From NCBI RefSeq assembly GCF_041262565.1, contig NZ_JBGCCJ010000001.1:930001-994000 (forward strand): a stretch of DNA of 64,000 bases, in the 5' to 3' direction. Below are positions 42,058-52,672 of this stretch, piece after piece. The notes below the pieces were generated by a model. That model was not told the origin of the DNA, ran no database searches, and saw only the letters and a program-made list of their open reading frames with translations. The stretch comes from Leifsonia sp. EB41. Lineage in GTDB: Bacteria; Actinomycetota; Actinomycetes; Actinomycetales; Microbacteriaceae. Numbering within the stretch: the stretch's first letter is position 1; every line of letters starts with the position of its first letter. Both the position numbers and the translations under genes were made by a program.

Positions 42058-43116
42058 TCAGCCTCCTCGGCCGACGCGGTTGGTCCTGGTGAGCTGCCAG
42101 AGCAGGTAGGGCGCCCCGACGATCCCGGTCACGACGCCGACCGGGAACACGACGCCCGGCACGGCGAACTGGGCGACGACGTCCGACAGCACGAGCACGA
42201 GCGCGCCGACGAGGGCCGCCGGCACCAGCGCGAGCGAGCCTCGTCCCACCAGGCGGCGCGCGACGGGCGCCGCCAGCAGCGCGACGAACGCGATCGGCCC
42301 CGCGACCGACACGGCGACGGCGGCGAGCGCCACTCCGACGCCGACGCTCACGATGCGGGTGCGTTCCGGGCGCACGCCGATCCCGGCCGCCAGGTCGTCG
42401 CCCAGCCCGAGCGCGGCGAGCGGCCTCCCGACCAGCAGCGCCGCCGGGATGAGCACGATGGCGGCGACCGCCAGCACGGCCAGCGAGGTGCCGTCCACGC
42501 TGTTGAGGCTCCCGGTGATCCAGACCAGCGCCTGCTGCACGTCGCGCAGGTCGGCGCGGGTGAGGACGTAGGAGACGATCCCCGCACAGACCGCGGCGAA
42601 GCCGATCCCGACCAGGACGAAGCGGTAGCCGCTCACCCCGTTGCGCCACGCGAGCAGGTAGATCAGCACGGCGGCGACCAGGGTGCCGGCGAGGACGACG
42701 CCGGAGAGCGCGAGGCCGGTGATCCCGAACCAGACCAGGGCGATGGCGCCGGTCGCCGCCGCGCTCGTCGTGATGCCGATGATGTCGGGGCTCGCGAGCG
42801 GGTTGCGGGCGACCGACTGGAACAGCGCACCGGACAGGCCGAGGCAGGCGCCGACCAGCACCGCGGCGAGCAGCCGCGGCAGCCGGAGGTCGAGGATGAC
42901 GAACGACGTGAGCCGGTCTGCGCGGCCCACCAGGGCGGCGAGCACGTCGGACGGCGCGACGCCCGCGTCCCCGAACGTGAGCGACACGGCCGAGACCAGC
43001 ACGACGAGTACGGCGAGCACGAGGGACACCCGGAGCGCGCGGGCGTGCCGGTGCCTGCGGTCGAGGGCGACGCTGGACGCGGGCCGGGAGGCGGTTCCCG
43101 CGGTCTGCGCGCTCAC
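42058..43116 (-). CDS. FecCD family siderophore importer permease
   Basis: GTG start at 43116 in a GTGA overlap with the upstream permease; 352 residues. About nine to ten transmembrane helices, with [52 protein letters not shown] and the cytoplasmic loop [19 protein letters not shown] that docks the ATPase. The N-terminal 35 residues are a basic cytoplasmic extension. It pairs with the gene at 43113-44174. The frame stays open far upstream by GC bias only. Confidence 0.94.
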   Translation of the reverse strand: MSAQTAGTASRPASSVALDRRHRHARALRVSLVLAVLVVLVSAVSLTFGDAGVAPSDVLAALVGRADRLTSFVILDLRLPRLLAAVLVGACLGLSGALFQSVARNPLASPDIIGITTSAAATGAIALVWFGITGLALSGVVLAGTLVAAVLIYLLAWRNGVSGYRFVLVGIGFAAVCAGIVSYVLTRADLRDVQQALVWITGSLNSVDGTSLAVLAVAAIVLIPAALLVGRPLAALGLGDDLAAGIGVRPERTRIVSVGVGVALAAVAVSVAGPIAFVALLAAPVARRLVGRGSLALVPAALVGALVLVLSDVVAQFAVPGVVFPVGVVTGIVGAPYLLWQLTRTNRVGRGG

Positions 43117-44174
43117 AGCCCTATCAGCTTCCTGCGCCGCACGAGCGCGATGAACAGCGGCGCCCCGACGAACGCCATGACGATCCCGACCTGCAGCTCC
43201 CCCGGCGGCGCGACGACGCGGCCGATCACGTCGCACGCGATCAGCAGGGCGGGCGCGATGATGGCGGAGAACGCGAGGATGCGGCGGTAGTCCGCGCCGA
43301 CGGCCCAGCGGGCGACGTGCGGAACAACGAGTCCGACGAACGCGATCGGGCCGACCGCCGCAGTCGCGGACCCGCAGAGCAGCACGATCGCGACGGCCGA
43401 CAGCACCCGCGCGAGGCCGACCCGCTGGCCAAGGCCGCGCGCCACGTCGTCGCCCAACGCGAGACCGTTGAGCGGCCTCCCCAGGCCGAGCGCGAGCACC
43501 GCGCCGACGACCAGCGTCGGCAGCACCTGCCAGAGAACGTCGAAACCGCGCCCGGCGAGCGAGCCGACCTGCCAGAACCGCATCTGGTCGAGCGAGACCC
43601 GGCTGGTCAGCATGACCGCGGTGATGAGCGAGCCGAGCGCGGCGGAGACCGCGGCGCCTGCGAGCGCGAGCTTGACAGGCGTCGCGCCCTCCCGGCCCAC
43701 CGCGGACACCGCGTAGACGAGGCCCGCGGCGAGCGCCGCCCCCGCGAACGCGAACCAGACGTACCCGGACACCGTCGTGACGCCGAGGAACGCGATCGCC
43801 ACGACGACGGCCAGCGACGCGCCGAAGTTCACCCCGAGGATGCCGGGATCGGCGAGCGGGTTGCGCGACAGCCCCTGCATCACCGTGCCGGCCAGTCCCA
43901 GCGCGAGCCCGGCGGCGAGGCCGAGCAGCGTGCGCGGGAGGCGGCTGCCGACGACCACGAGGGAGTCCGGATCGCTCGCCGAGTAGTGCGTCAGCGCGTG
44001 CAGAACGTCCGCCGGCGCGATCGTCCGCGCGCCGACCATGAGGCTGAGCACGCACACCGCCAGCAGGACGACGACCGCGAGCAGGAAGCCCAGGAGGGTA
44101 CGCCGGCGCCGCCGGACGTGCGCGGGGACCTCCGCAGCACGCCCGGCGGGCGCGGTGGCGACACCGGTGGGCAT
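43113..44174 (-). CDS. FecCD family siderophore importer permease
   Basis: The 353-residue protein has an N-terminal basic tail, then SRLPRTLLGLAAGLALGLAGTVMQGLSRNPLADPGILGVN, the FecCD signature, and LALGDDVARGLGQRVGLAR, the coupling loop. PIAFVGLVVPHVARWAVG in the second half is also typical. Together with the next permease it forms the heterodimeric channel. It follows the binding-protein gene by 6 bases. Confidence 0.94.
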   Translation of the reverse strand: MPTGVATAPAGRAAEVPAHVRRRRRTLLGFLLAVVVLLAVCVLSLMVGARTIAPADVLHALTHYSASDPDSLVVVGSRLPRTLLGLAAGLALGLAGTVMQGLSRNPLADPGILGVNFGASLAVVVAIAFLGVTTVSGYVWFAFAGAALAAGLVYAVSAVGREGATPVKLALAGAAVSAALGSLITAVMLTSRVSLDQMRFWQVGSLAGRGFDVLWQVLPTLVVGAVLALGLGRPLNGLALGDDVARGLGQRVGLARVLSAVAIVLLCGSATAAVGPIAFVGLVVPHVARWAVGADYRRILAFSAIIAPALLIACDVIGRVVAPPGELQVGIVMAFVGAPLFIALVRRRKLIGL

Positions 44175-44180
44175 CGTGGG

Positions 44181-45221
44181 CTACTTGACCTTCGCGGCCG
44201 CGGCGGCGAGCTGCGGCACATAGCGGTCGAGCATCCACGGGATGCTGAGCACGCTGGGCGCGCTCGTGGCGGCGACGAACGACTCGCCGACGATGGGGGC
44301 GAAACGGCCCTCCTTGACGGCGGGCATCGCAGCCACCAACGGGTCGGCGGTGAACGCGTCGACCGACGACTGCTTGTCGAAGTACATGACGAGCAGGTCG
44401 GTGTCGATCTTCGACAGGTTCTCGTAGCTGAGCTGGTAGAAGAAGCTGCCGTCGCCCTTCGAGGAGTCGAGGGAGGCGATGCTCGGCGAGTCGGTCATCC
44501 CGAGGTCGTTCAGCAGCTGCACCCGCGGGTCCTCCGCGCGGTAGACGTTGAGCACGCCGGGCTGGTTGGCGGCGGCGTAGAAGAAGGTCTTGTCCTTGAT
44601 CGCGGGGTACTTGTCGGCCAGCGCGGCGACGGAGGACTCGGTCTTCTTCACGAGCGCGTCCGCCTGGGAGGTCATCCCGAGCGCCGTGCCGACGATGGAG
44701 GTCTGGTCGCGCCAGCTCGTCGCCCACGGCTTCGCGGGGTACGCGACGACCGGCGCGATCTTGCTGAGCGTGTCGAACTCGGTCTGGGTGAGGCCGGAGT
44801 ACGGAGCCAGGATGACGTCCGGCTTGGCCTTCACGAACTGCTCGAACGGCACCTCGCCGGAGTCGGCGTCGAGGAGCTGCGGGGTCTTCCCCTTCAGAGC
44901 TGCGATCTTCTCGGCGTCCCAGGGGAGGACGCCCTTCGCGTCGCCGCCGTAGCTGAACTTCGGCATCGCGACCGGGACGACGCCGAGGGCGAGTGCGATG
45001 TCCTGCGCGCCCCAGCCCCAGGTCGCGACGCGCTTGGGGGCCGCGTCGATCGTGGTCTTGCCGAGCGCGCTGTCGATGGTCACCGGGAAGCTGCCCGCCG
45101 AGCCCGAGGTCGCAGGTTCGTCGGCCTGTCCACCCGCCGAACAGCCGGTGAGGACGAGGGCGGCCGCGGAGGCGACGGCGGCGAACGACAGGACCAGGCG
45201 CGAGCGCGCGGAAACGGGCAT
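44181..45221 (-). CDS. siderophore-binding lipoprotein (FecB/FepB-type)
   Basis: ATG at 45221 (MPVSARSRLVLSFAAVA), with GAGGAG just upstream; a longer frame from 45278 is unlikely because it would overlap the iron box. The 346-residue protein has a lipobox LTGC at about residue 25. The periplasmic-binding fold type III is shown by RVATWGWGAQDIALALGVVPVAM, KPDVILAPYSGLTQTEFDTLSKIAPVVAYP and the long helix region. First gene of the iron-uptake operon. Class: ferric siderophore or heme; context does not decide. Confidence 0.94.
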   Translation of the reverse strand: MPVSARSRLVLSFAAVASAAALVLTGCSAGGQADEPATSGSAGSFPVTIDSALGKTTIDAAPKRVATWGWGAQDIALALGVVPVAMPKFSYGGDAKGVLPWDAEKIAALKGKTPQLLDADSGEVPFEQFVKAKPDVILAPYSGLTQTEFDTLSKIAPVVAYPAKPWATSWRDQTSIVGTALGMTSQADALVKKTESSVAALADKYPAIKDKTFFYAAANQPGVLNVYRAEDPRVQLLNDLGMTDSPSIASLDSSKGDGSFFYQLSYENLSKIDTDLLVMYFDKQSSVDAFTADPLVAAMPAVKEGRFAPIVGESFVAATSAPSVLSIPWMLDRYVPQLAAAAAKVK

Positions 45222-45279
45222 GACTCTCCTCGGGAGGGTGCCGATGGCACGAAGGTGGGAAGCGTGCCGACGTGGCACG

Positions 45280-45298
45280 TTAGGTAAGCCTAACCTAA
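45280..45298 (-). promoter_or_regulatory. DtxR/IdeR-type iron box
   Basis: TTAGGTAAGCCTAACCTAA is a 19-base near-perfect palindrome matching the known DtxR/IdeR consensus (TTAGGTTAGSCTAACCTAA) at 18 positions. It lies 58 bases upstream of the binding-protein ATG and overlaps the end of mazG, so iron-replete cells should repress the operon. Confidence 0.93.
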
Positions 45299-45954
45299 AC
45301 CGAAGCTTCCTGCTCGCGGATCTCCCCCTGCAGCTCGCGCAGCGTCGACCGCAGGGCGCGCTCGGCGTCCAGGCCCTGCGCCTTCGCCGACGCGACGATG
45401 GCCAGCAGCAGCGGCCCCAGCTCGTCCTCGCTCTCCACCTGCACGCCGCCCGTCTCGCTCAGGTCGATCAAGCCGACCTTCTCGGCACGGCCGAGCAGCT
45501 TGTCGGCGAGCGCGAGGGAGGGCATGGCCTGCGGGATGCCGTCCAGCACGCTGGTGCGGCCCGGCTTCTCGGCCTTCTTGAGGTCGTCCCAGAACCCGAC
45601 CACGTCGTCCGCGGTCTCGGCCGTGCGGTCGCCGCCGAAGACGTGCGGATGCCTGCCGACCATCTTGCGGGTCATCTGCTCGGCGACGTCCTGGATGTCG
45701 AAGTCCTCGCCCGCGGTGTGCGCGGCGATGTCCGCGTGGAACAGCACCTGGTAGAGCACGTCGCCGAGCTCCTCCAGCATCTCGTCGCGGTTCCCCGTCT
45801 CGATGGCCTCGATCAGCTCGTAGGTCTCCTCGATGAGGTACTGCACCAGCGACTCGTGCGTCTGGGCGGCGTCCCAGGGACAGCCGCCGGGAGCGCGGAG
45901 CTGCGCCATCACGGCGACGAGCTCGTCGAGTCTGGTGGGCGCCGCGTCGGTCAT
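45295..45954 (-). CDS. mazG: MazG-type nucleoside triphosphate pyrophosphohydrolase
   Basis: The 219-residue protein begins with the MazG N-terminal domain: APGGCPWDAAQTHESLVQYLIEETYELIEAIE, then EELGDVLYQVLFHADIA, holding the EExxE...ExxD metal-binding residues. The C-terminal half (KMVGRHPHVFGGD) is a shorter second region. MazG hydrolyses NTPs to NMPs and pyrophosphate and cleans the nucleotide pool. The stop overlaps the iron box of the downstream operon. Actinobacteria often keep mazG between mfd and eno; here two operons are inserted. Confidence 0.95.
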   Translation of the reverse strand: MTDAAPTRLDELVAVMAQLRAPGGCPWDAAQTHESLVQYLIEETYELIEAIETGNRDEMLEELGDVLYQVLFHADIAAHTAGEDFDIQDVAEQMTRKMVGRHPHVFGGDRTAETADDVVGFWDDLKKAEKPGRTSVLDGIPQAMPSLALADKLLGRAEKVGLIDLSETGGVQVESEDELGPLLLAIVASAKAQGLDAERALRSTLRELQGEIREQEASV

Positions 45955-46089
45955 GGGATGCTCCTCCCGTCGGGGACACCTTCATCCTCTCACCGGAACC
46001 GATCGGTAGACTGGATCACTGGTGTGCCGGGAAGTCTGGTCGGCGAATTCGTTCCCCTGTTCCGCGCGTCCGCACGAGATTGGCCACCG

Positions 46090-47265
<1,176 letters not shown>

Positions 47266-47362
47266 TCGCGACATTCGTGCCGAATCGCACGTCGCACATT
47301 CGTGACGAATCGCGCGAATCGGTGCGGCAAACGCGACATTCGTCACGAATCGCGCGGGGGCG

Positions 47363-48508
47363 TCAGCGCAGGAGGGCGGGGAGGGCGATGGCGGCGACGA
47401 GGAGGAGCAGGGTGACGACGCCGATGGCGATGCCGCCGGGGTGGCCGAGGTTGATCGTCACACCGACGCCGAAGCGCTTCGGGACGAAGAGTGCAGGGTC
47501 GGCGGAGTTGACGTAGATCAGGCCGCCCTTCCAGTGCCGGTCGTCGTCGCGCGGGTCGACGGCGTCGCGGGCGGCGCCGGGTGCAGTCGCCGCCCCGCCT
47601 CCGACCGGCACGGCGGCGCGGGCGGCGCGCGTCCCGCTGACGAGCCGGATGGCGTAGAGGCCGATCACGACGAAGATCACCACCAGCAGGGCCACCGTGA
47701 CGATGCCGATGCCGGCGCTCGGCTCGTTCGAGCCGTCGTGCAGCCAGCCGATTACGGACAGCACGGCGAACGCGGCGGACACGACGAACGCCATCCAGCC
47801 GAGCAGCGACTGGGTCAGCTCGGCCTGCAGCGCCGCGATCCGCTCGGCGACCTCCGGCGCGTCTCCCCCGCCGCGCCGCCACGGGACGGCGCGGACCACG
47901 AACGCGATCCCCACCATCAGGGCGAGCACGCCGAACGCGATCAGGAGCGGCCCGAACACGGACGCGACCGTCTTCGCCGCGAACCGGTCCGGCTGCCCGC
48001 TCGCGTTCCAGTGCACCGCGATGGAGGCCGGGAGGCTGTCGTACAGCGCGACGCCGACCGCCCCGGCCGCCAGCAGGAGCACCAGGGCGGCCGCGAACCA
48101 GCCGAACGCCGGCCGCGACCGTGCCCCCGAGTCCGGCGTGACGCTGCCGGAGATCCGCACCGGCACGTCGTCCAGCCAGCCGCCCGCGCGCTTGGCCGCC
48201 TGGATGCTCCGGCGCGACAGCAGGTAGCCTCCGATGGAGCCGGCCAGCAGGACCAGCGTCGCGACGAGCGCCGGCGCGGCGGGACCCACCGGGATGACGA
48301 GCGCAGCCGCGACGAGCGCGACGACGTACGAGGCCACGACGACGACGCGGAAGCGCCGGATCGACGCGACCACCACCGGGTCGGCCACTCGGCTGCGCGG
48401 CACCAGCACGCCGAGCGGCAGGGTGGTGCGGCTCATCGCCGGCAGCATCAGGAGGATCGCGGCGGTCAGCGTCGTCACGGCGAAGGTGCTCAACAGGACG
48501 GCGGTCAT
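47363..48508 (-). CDS. DUF1648/DUF5808 membrane protein
   Basis: The 381-residue membrane protein has about nine transmembrane helices. DUF1648 is seen in VGVALYDSLPASIAVHWNASGQPDRFAAK, and the C-terminal HWKGGLIYVNSADPALFVPKRFGVGVTINLGHPGG matches the DUF5808 pattern of SdpI-like and YtrA-associated proteins. The start overlaps the GntR stop by four bases (ATGA), so the pair forms one unit, often linked to cell-envelope stress responses. Function unknown. Confidence 0.85.
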   Translation of the reverse strand: MTAVLLSTFAVTTLTAAILLMLPAMSRTTLPLGVLVPRSRVADPVVVASIRRFRVVVVASYVVALVAAALVIPVGPAAPALVATLVLLAGSIGGYLLSRRSIQAAKRAGGWLDDVPVRISGSVTPDSGARSRPAFGWFAAALVLLLAAGAVGVALYDSLPASIAVHWNASGQPDRFAAKTVASVFGPLLIAFGVLALMVGIAFVVRAVPWRRGGGDAPEVAERIAALQAELTQSLLGWMAFVVSAAFAVLSVIGWLHDGSNEPSAGIGIVTVALLVVIFVVIGLYAIRLVSGTRAARAAVPVGGGAATAPGAARDAVDPRDDDRHWKGGLIYVNSADPALFVPKRFGVGVTINLGHPGGIAIGVVTLLLLVAAIALPALLR

Positions 48509-48960
48509 GGGGTGTTTCCTTTCGTGTCGCCGCTGGGAGGCGCGGCGGGCCGGTCCGCGGCATCGTGCTGCTCGCGGGCCTGGTCGAACAGCCAGGCGAT
48601 GGCGGACGTGCGGGACTCCAGCTCCGACCGCTCGACGCCGTGGGCGATGCCCTCGGCGATCAGAGCGCTCAGCCGCGCCGACCAGTCCGCGAGGAACCGC
48701 TCGTCGGGCGGCCCGCTGCCGGCGTCGCGCGCGATCACCGACCCGGAGCGCCGGCTGGTGCGCACGATGCCCTCGGTGCGGAGCGCGTCGTACGCCTTGA
48801 CGACGGTGGCGGCGTTGATCCCGAACCGCACGGCGACCTGCCGCACGGAGACGAGCGCGTCGCCCTCGCGCAGCTCACCGCGCGCGACGGCGTCGATCAC
48901 GCGATCGTGCAACTGCTGGTAGAGCGGCGTCTCCGCCGTCGGATCGAGCTCGATGCGCAC
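48505..48960 (-). CDS. YtrA-type GntR family regulator
   Basis: The 151-residue protein has the GntR winged helix at residues 5-75 (PLYQQLHDRVIDAVARGELREGDALVSVRQVAVRFGINAATVVKAYDALRTEGIVRTSRRSG) and a short helical C-terminal part of the YtrA subfamily instead of a large effector domain. YtrA regulators control membrane or ABC genes in response to cell-wall antibiotics. A large inverted repeat just upstream (48967-49015) is its likely operator. It is cotranscribed with the DUF1648 gene. Confidence 0.9.
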   Translation of the reverse strand: MRIELDPTAETPLYQQLHDRVIDAVARGELREGDALVSVRQVAVRFGINAATVVKAYDALRTEGIVRTSRRSGSVIARDAGSGPPDERFLADWSARLSALIAEGIAHGVERSELESRTSAIAWLFDQAREQHDAADRPAAPPSGDTKGNTP

Positions 48961-48966
48961 GCGACG

Positions 48967-49015
48967 CCCTCCCGTCTGTATCGGTACCTATAGTACAGCC
49001 GATACAGCGGGAGGG
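48967..49015. promoter_or_regulatory. extended inverted repeat between gntR and mfd
   Basis: CCCTCCCG-T-CTGTATCGG (48967-48984) faces CCGATACAG-CGGGAGGG (48999-49015), with GTAC-CTATA-GTAC in the middle. It starts 7 bases upstream of gntR and lies 12 bases past the mfd stop, so it can serve as GntR operator and as mfd terminator. Confidence 0.75.
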
Positions 49016-49026
49016 CACTGCTCGCG

Positions 49027-52000
49027 TCAGGCGGCGGGTTCGGTGGCCGGCTCGGGGGCCGGGAACAGGGCGCCGAGCAGGGAGCCCACCCACTCGATCA
49101 GCGCGGCGTCGTCGACGGGCTCGCCGTTCACGCGCGGCAGCGGGACCATCGCGACCTTGGGCGCCGCGTGGTACTTCGACCCCGGGTACATGCGCTGCAG
49201 GCGCACCTGCAGCGAGTCCGGGAGCAGCGCCGGCGCCAGCCGCAGGTTGGATCCCATCGCCACGACCTCCCCCAGCCCGGCCTTCTGCGCCGCCCGCCGG
49301 AGGCGCGAGACGGCGATCAGGTTCAGCACCGGCTGCGGCGGCTCGCCGTAGCGGTCGGCCAGCTCCTCCAGCACCAGGTCGATCTGGCCGTCCTTGGCGG
49401 CGGGTGAGCTCGCGGTGGACAGCTTTTGGTAGGCCTCCAGCCGCAGCCGCTCGCTGTCCACGTACTCCTCGGGGATGTGCGCGTCGACCGGCAGCTCCAG
49501 GCGCAGCTCGGTCTGGCCCTCGGCGACGTCCCCGCGGAACGTGGAGACGGCCTCCCCGATCATCCGCAGGTACAGGTCGAAGCCGACGCCGGCGATGTGG
49601 CCGGACTGCTCCCCGCCGAGGAGGTTGCCCGCGCCGCGGATCTCCAGGTCCTTGAGCGCGACCTGCATGCCGCTGCCGAGGTCGTTGTTGGCTGCGATCG
49701 TCGACAGCCGGTCGTGCGCGGTCTCGCTGAGCGGCTTGTCCTCGTCCCAGAGGAAGTACGCGTAGGCGCGCTCGCGGCCACGGCCCACCCGGCCGCGGAG
49801 CTGGTGGAGTTGGCTGAGCCCGTACTTGTCGGCGCGGTCGATGATGATCGTGTTGGCGTTGGAGATGTCCAGGCCGGTCTCGATGATGGTAGTCGAGACG
49901 AGTACGTCGAACTTGCGCTCCCAGAAGTCGACCACCACCTGCTCCAGCGCGTGCTCGTTCATCCGGCCGTGCGCGACCGCGATCCGGGCCTCCGGAACGA
50001 GTTCGGCCAGCTTGGCGGCCGCTGCCGAGATGGACCCGACGCGATTGTGCACGAAGAACACCTGACCCTCGCGCAGCAGCTCGCGCCGGATCGCCGCGGC
50101 GACCTGCCGCTCGGAGTACGGCCCGACGAAGGTGAGGATCGGGTGCCGGTCCTCCGGCGGGGTGGCGAGGGTCGACATCTCGCGGATGCCGGTGACCGCC
50201 ATCTCCAGCGTGCGCGGGATGGGCGTGGCGCTCATCGCCAGGATGTCCACGTTGGTCTTGAGCTTCTTCAGCTGATCCTTGTGCTCGACGCCGAAGCGCT
50301 GCTCCTCGTCGATGATCACGAGGCCCAGGTCTTTGAAGGTGATGCCGTCGGCGAGGATGCGATGCGTGCCGATCACGACGTCCACCGTGCCGTCGGCCAT
50401 GCCGCGCAGGGTCTCGCGCGCCTCCTTGTCGGACTGGAACCGGCTGAGCTGGCGCAGGTGGATGGGGAAGCCGGCGAACCGCTCCAGGAAGGTCTCGGCG
50501 TGCTGCTTCACCAGCAGTGTGGTCGGCACCAGCATCGCGACCTGCTTGCCGTCCTGCACCGCCTTGAACGCCGCGCGGATCGCGATCTCGGTCTTGCCGA
50601 AGCCGACGTCGCCGGAGATGAGGCGGTCCATCGGGATCGGCCGCTCCATGTCGGCCTTCACCTCGTCGATCGTCTGGAGCTGGTCGTGCGTCTCCGCGAA
50701 CGGGAACGCCTCCTCCAGCTCGCGCTGCCACGGGGTGTCCGGCCCGAACGCGTGGCCCTTGCTGGCCATGCGCGCCGAGTAGAGCTTGACCAGCTCCACG
50801 GCGATGTCGCGCACCGCCCGGCGGGCCTTGCCCTTGGCCGCCGACCAGTCGCTGCCACCCATCTTGGAGAGCTGCGGGGCCTCGCCGCCGACGTAGCGGG
50901 TGAGGAGGTCGAGCTGGTCGGTGGGGACGAACAGCTTGTCGCCGGGATAGCCGCGCTTGGACGGCGCGTACTCCAGCACCAGGTACTCGCGCTTGGACTT
51001 GACCGCGTTGCGGCCGCCGCTGGAGACCTCGCGCTGCGTCAGCTCCACGAACTTGCCGATGCCGTGCGTCTCGTGCACGACGTAGTCGCCCGGCTTCAGC
51101 GCGAGCGGGTCGACCACGTTCTTGCGGCGGGTGGCGAGCTTCTTGACCTGGCGGGACTCGTAGCCGACCGAGCGGCCGTAGAACTCGCTCTCGCCGATCA
51201 GGGCGAGCTTCTCCTCCGGCAGCTCGAAGCCGTGCTCGACGTTCGCGCGCAGCAGGTAGGCGACACCGGGCTCCGGGCCCTCCGGGAAGGAGTCGACGGG
51301 ACGTGCGGGCAGCTCGGCCTCCGCCAGCACCTGCGCAGCACGCTCGACCAGGCCGGCGCCCTCGGCGACGATGGCGACCCGCCAGCCCGCGCGCAGCCGC
51401 TGGGCGACGTGCTCGACGGCGCCGGTGACGTTGCCCGCGAAGCTGGGCACGGCCTCCGCGTCGACGCGCACCTGGAGGTACTCCTCGACCTCGCGCTCCA
51501 GCACGAGCCCGTCGGCGGCGTCGGCCTGGAAGCCGGAGAACGTCCACCACGGATGGTCGGGGGCGGGCTGCCCCGGCCGGCTGAACTTCACCGAGTCCTT
51601 GAGCCGCTGCAGGGTGAGGAAGTCACCGGCCGCGAGGTCGATCGGCGCCGCAGCACCCACGGTCGCGGCGCTCCACGCGGCCGAAAGGAACTCGCGGTTG
51701 GTCTCGGCGAGGCTCACCGCTCGGGAGGCGACGCGCTCGGGCGACAGCACGGCGACGGCCGCGCCGTCCGGGAGGTAGTGGGTGAGCGGCACCAGGCGGT
51801 CCACGAGCGCGGGCGCCAGCGACTCCATGCCCTCCACCGGGATGCCCTCGCCGATCTTGGCGAGCATCGCCGACAGGCTCGGGAACTCGTGCTCCATCTC
51901 GCGGGCGCGCTGGCGCACCGGCTCGCTGAGCAGCATCTCACGGCTCGGCGGGAGGGTCACCGCGGGGATCGGCTCGGGCAGCGACCGCTGGTCGGCGACC

Positions 52001-52662
52001 GAGAACGCCCGGATCTGCTCGACCTCGTCACCGAAGAAGTCGACGCGGTACGGGTGCTCGGCGGTCGGCGGGAAGACGTCGAGGATGCCGCCGCGCACCG
52101 CGAACTCGCCGCGGCGGGTGACCATGTCGACGCGCGAGTAGGCGAAGTCGACGAGCCGGAGGGAGAGCGCGCCGAGGTCGACGCCACGGCCTCCCGCGGT
52201 CAGCTCGATGGTGCCGTAGTCGGTGAGGTTGTCGGCCAGCGGCTGCAGGGCGGCGCGCACCGAGGCGACGAGCACGAACGGGTGCGAGGCCTCCCCTGCC
52301 TGGCGGGCGGCCGACCAGTCGGCGAGCCGGCGCAGGGCGAGGAGCCGCTTGCCGACGATCTCGGGACTGGGGCTCAGGCGCTCGTGCGGCAGCGTCTCCC
52401 AGGCCGGGAACTCGACGATCTCGGCGTCGGGGAGCACGCACGGCAGCGCGGCGCGCACCGACTCGGACTCCCGGCCGGTCGCCGTGATGACGAGCACGGC
52501 TTCGGAGGAGCCCGCCGCGGCACGCCTGCCGATGAGGCCCGCGAGGAGGGGCACCCGGAGGCCGTCGGTGAGCGAGAAATCGGCGTCGCGACCCGCATAG
52601 GCCAGAGCGTCGGCGTACGTGGAGGCGCGCTGAAGCGCCGCGATCAAGCCCTGCAGTATCAC
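49027..52662 (-). CDS. mfd: transcription-repair coupling factor Mfd
   Basis: The 1,211-residue protein has the UvrB-like N-terminal region (LLAGLIGRRAAAGSSEAVLVI), the RNA polymerase interaction domain (LKPGDYVVHETHGIGKFVELTQREV), and the RecG-like translocase with Walker A LISGDVGFGKTEIAIRAAF, DEEQRFG, and motif VI QLRGRVGRGRERAYAYFLW. The TRCF C-terminal domain follows. Mfd pushes stalled polymerase off DNA and recruits UvrA. Full length, no frameshift seen. Note Phe in GFGKT where many relatives have Tyr. Confidence 0.98.
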   Translation of the reverse strand: MILQGLIAALQRASTYADALAYAGRDADFSLTDGLRVPLLAGLIGRRAAAGSSEAVLVITATGRESESVRAALPCVLPDAEIVEFPAWETLPHERLSPSPEIVGKRLLALRRLADWSAARQAGEASHPFVLVASVRAALQPLADNLTDYGTIELTAGGRGVDLGALSLRLVDFAYSRVDMVTRRGEFAVRGGILDVFPPTAEHPYRVDFFGDEVEQIRAFSVADQRSLPEPIPAVTLPPSREMLLSEPVRQRAREMEHEFPSLSAMLAKIGEGIPVEGMESLAPALVDRLVPLTHYLPDGAAVAVLSPERVASRAVSLAETNREFLSAAWSAATVGAAAPIDLAAGDFLTLQRLKDSVKFSRPGQPAPDHPWWTFSGFQADAADGLVLEREVEEYLQVRVDAEAVPSFAGNVTGAVEHVAQRLRAGWRVAIVAEGAGLVERAAQVLAEAELPARPVDSFPEGPEPGVAYLLRANVEHGFELPEEKLALIGESEFYGRSVGYESRQVKKLATRRKNVVDPLALKPGDYVVHETHGIGKFVELTQREVSSGGRNAVKSKREYLVLEYAPSKRGYPGDKLFVPTDQLDLLTRYVGGEAPQLSKMGGSDWSAAKGKARRAVRDIAVELVKLYSARMASKGHAFGPDTPWQRELEEAFPFAETHDQLQTIDEVKADMERPIPMDRLISGDVGFGKTEIAIRAAFKAVQDGKQVAMLVPTTLLVKQHAETFLERFAGFPIHLRQLSRFQSDKEARETLRGMADGTVDVVIGTHRILADGITFKDLGLVIIDEEQRFGVEHKDQLKKLKTNVDILAMSATPIPRTLEMAVTGIREMSTLATPPEDRHPILTFVGPYSERQVAAAIRRELLREGQVFFVHNRVGSISAAAAKLAELVPEARIAVAHGRMNEHALEQVVVDFWERKFDVLVSTTIIETGLDISNANTIIIDRADKYGLSQLHQLRGRVGRGRERAYAYFLWDEDKPLSETAHDRLSTIAANNDLGSGMQVALKDLEIRGAGNLLGGEQSGHIAGVGFDLYLRMIGEAVSTFRGDVAEGQTELRLELPVDAHIPEEYVDSERLRLEAYQKLSTASSPAAKDGQIDLVLEELADRYGEPPQPVLNLIAVSRLRRAAQKAGLGEVVAMGSNLRLAPALLPDSLQVRLQRMYPGSKYHAAPKVAMVPLPRVNGEPVDDAALIEWVGSLLGALFPAPEPATEPAA

Positions 52663-52672
52663 TCGGGAGAGT

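Noticed and set aside
42058-44727. An 889-residue frame running through the siderophore permease region
   Set aside because: Only the last 352 residues are protein-like (FecCD); the rest overlaps the other permease in the wrong frame. The GTG at 43116 is the real start.
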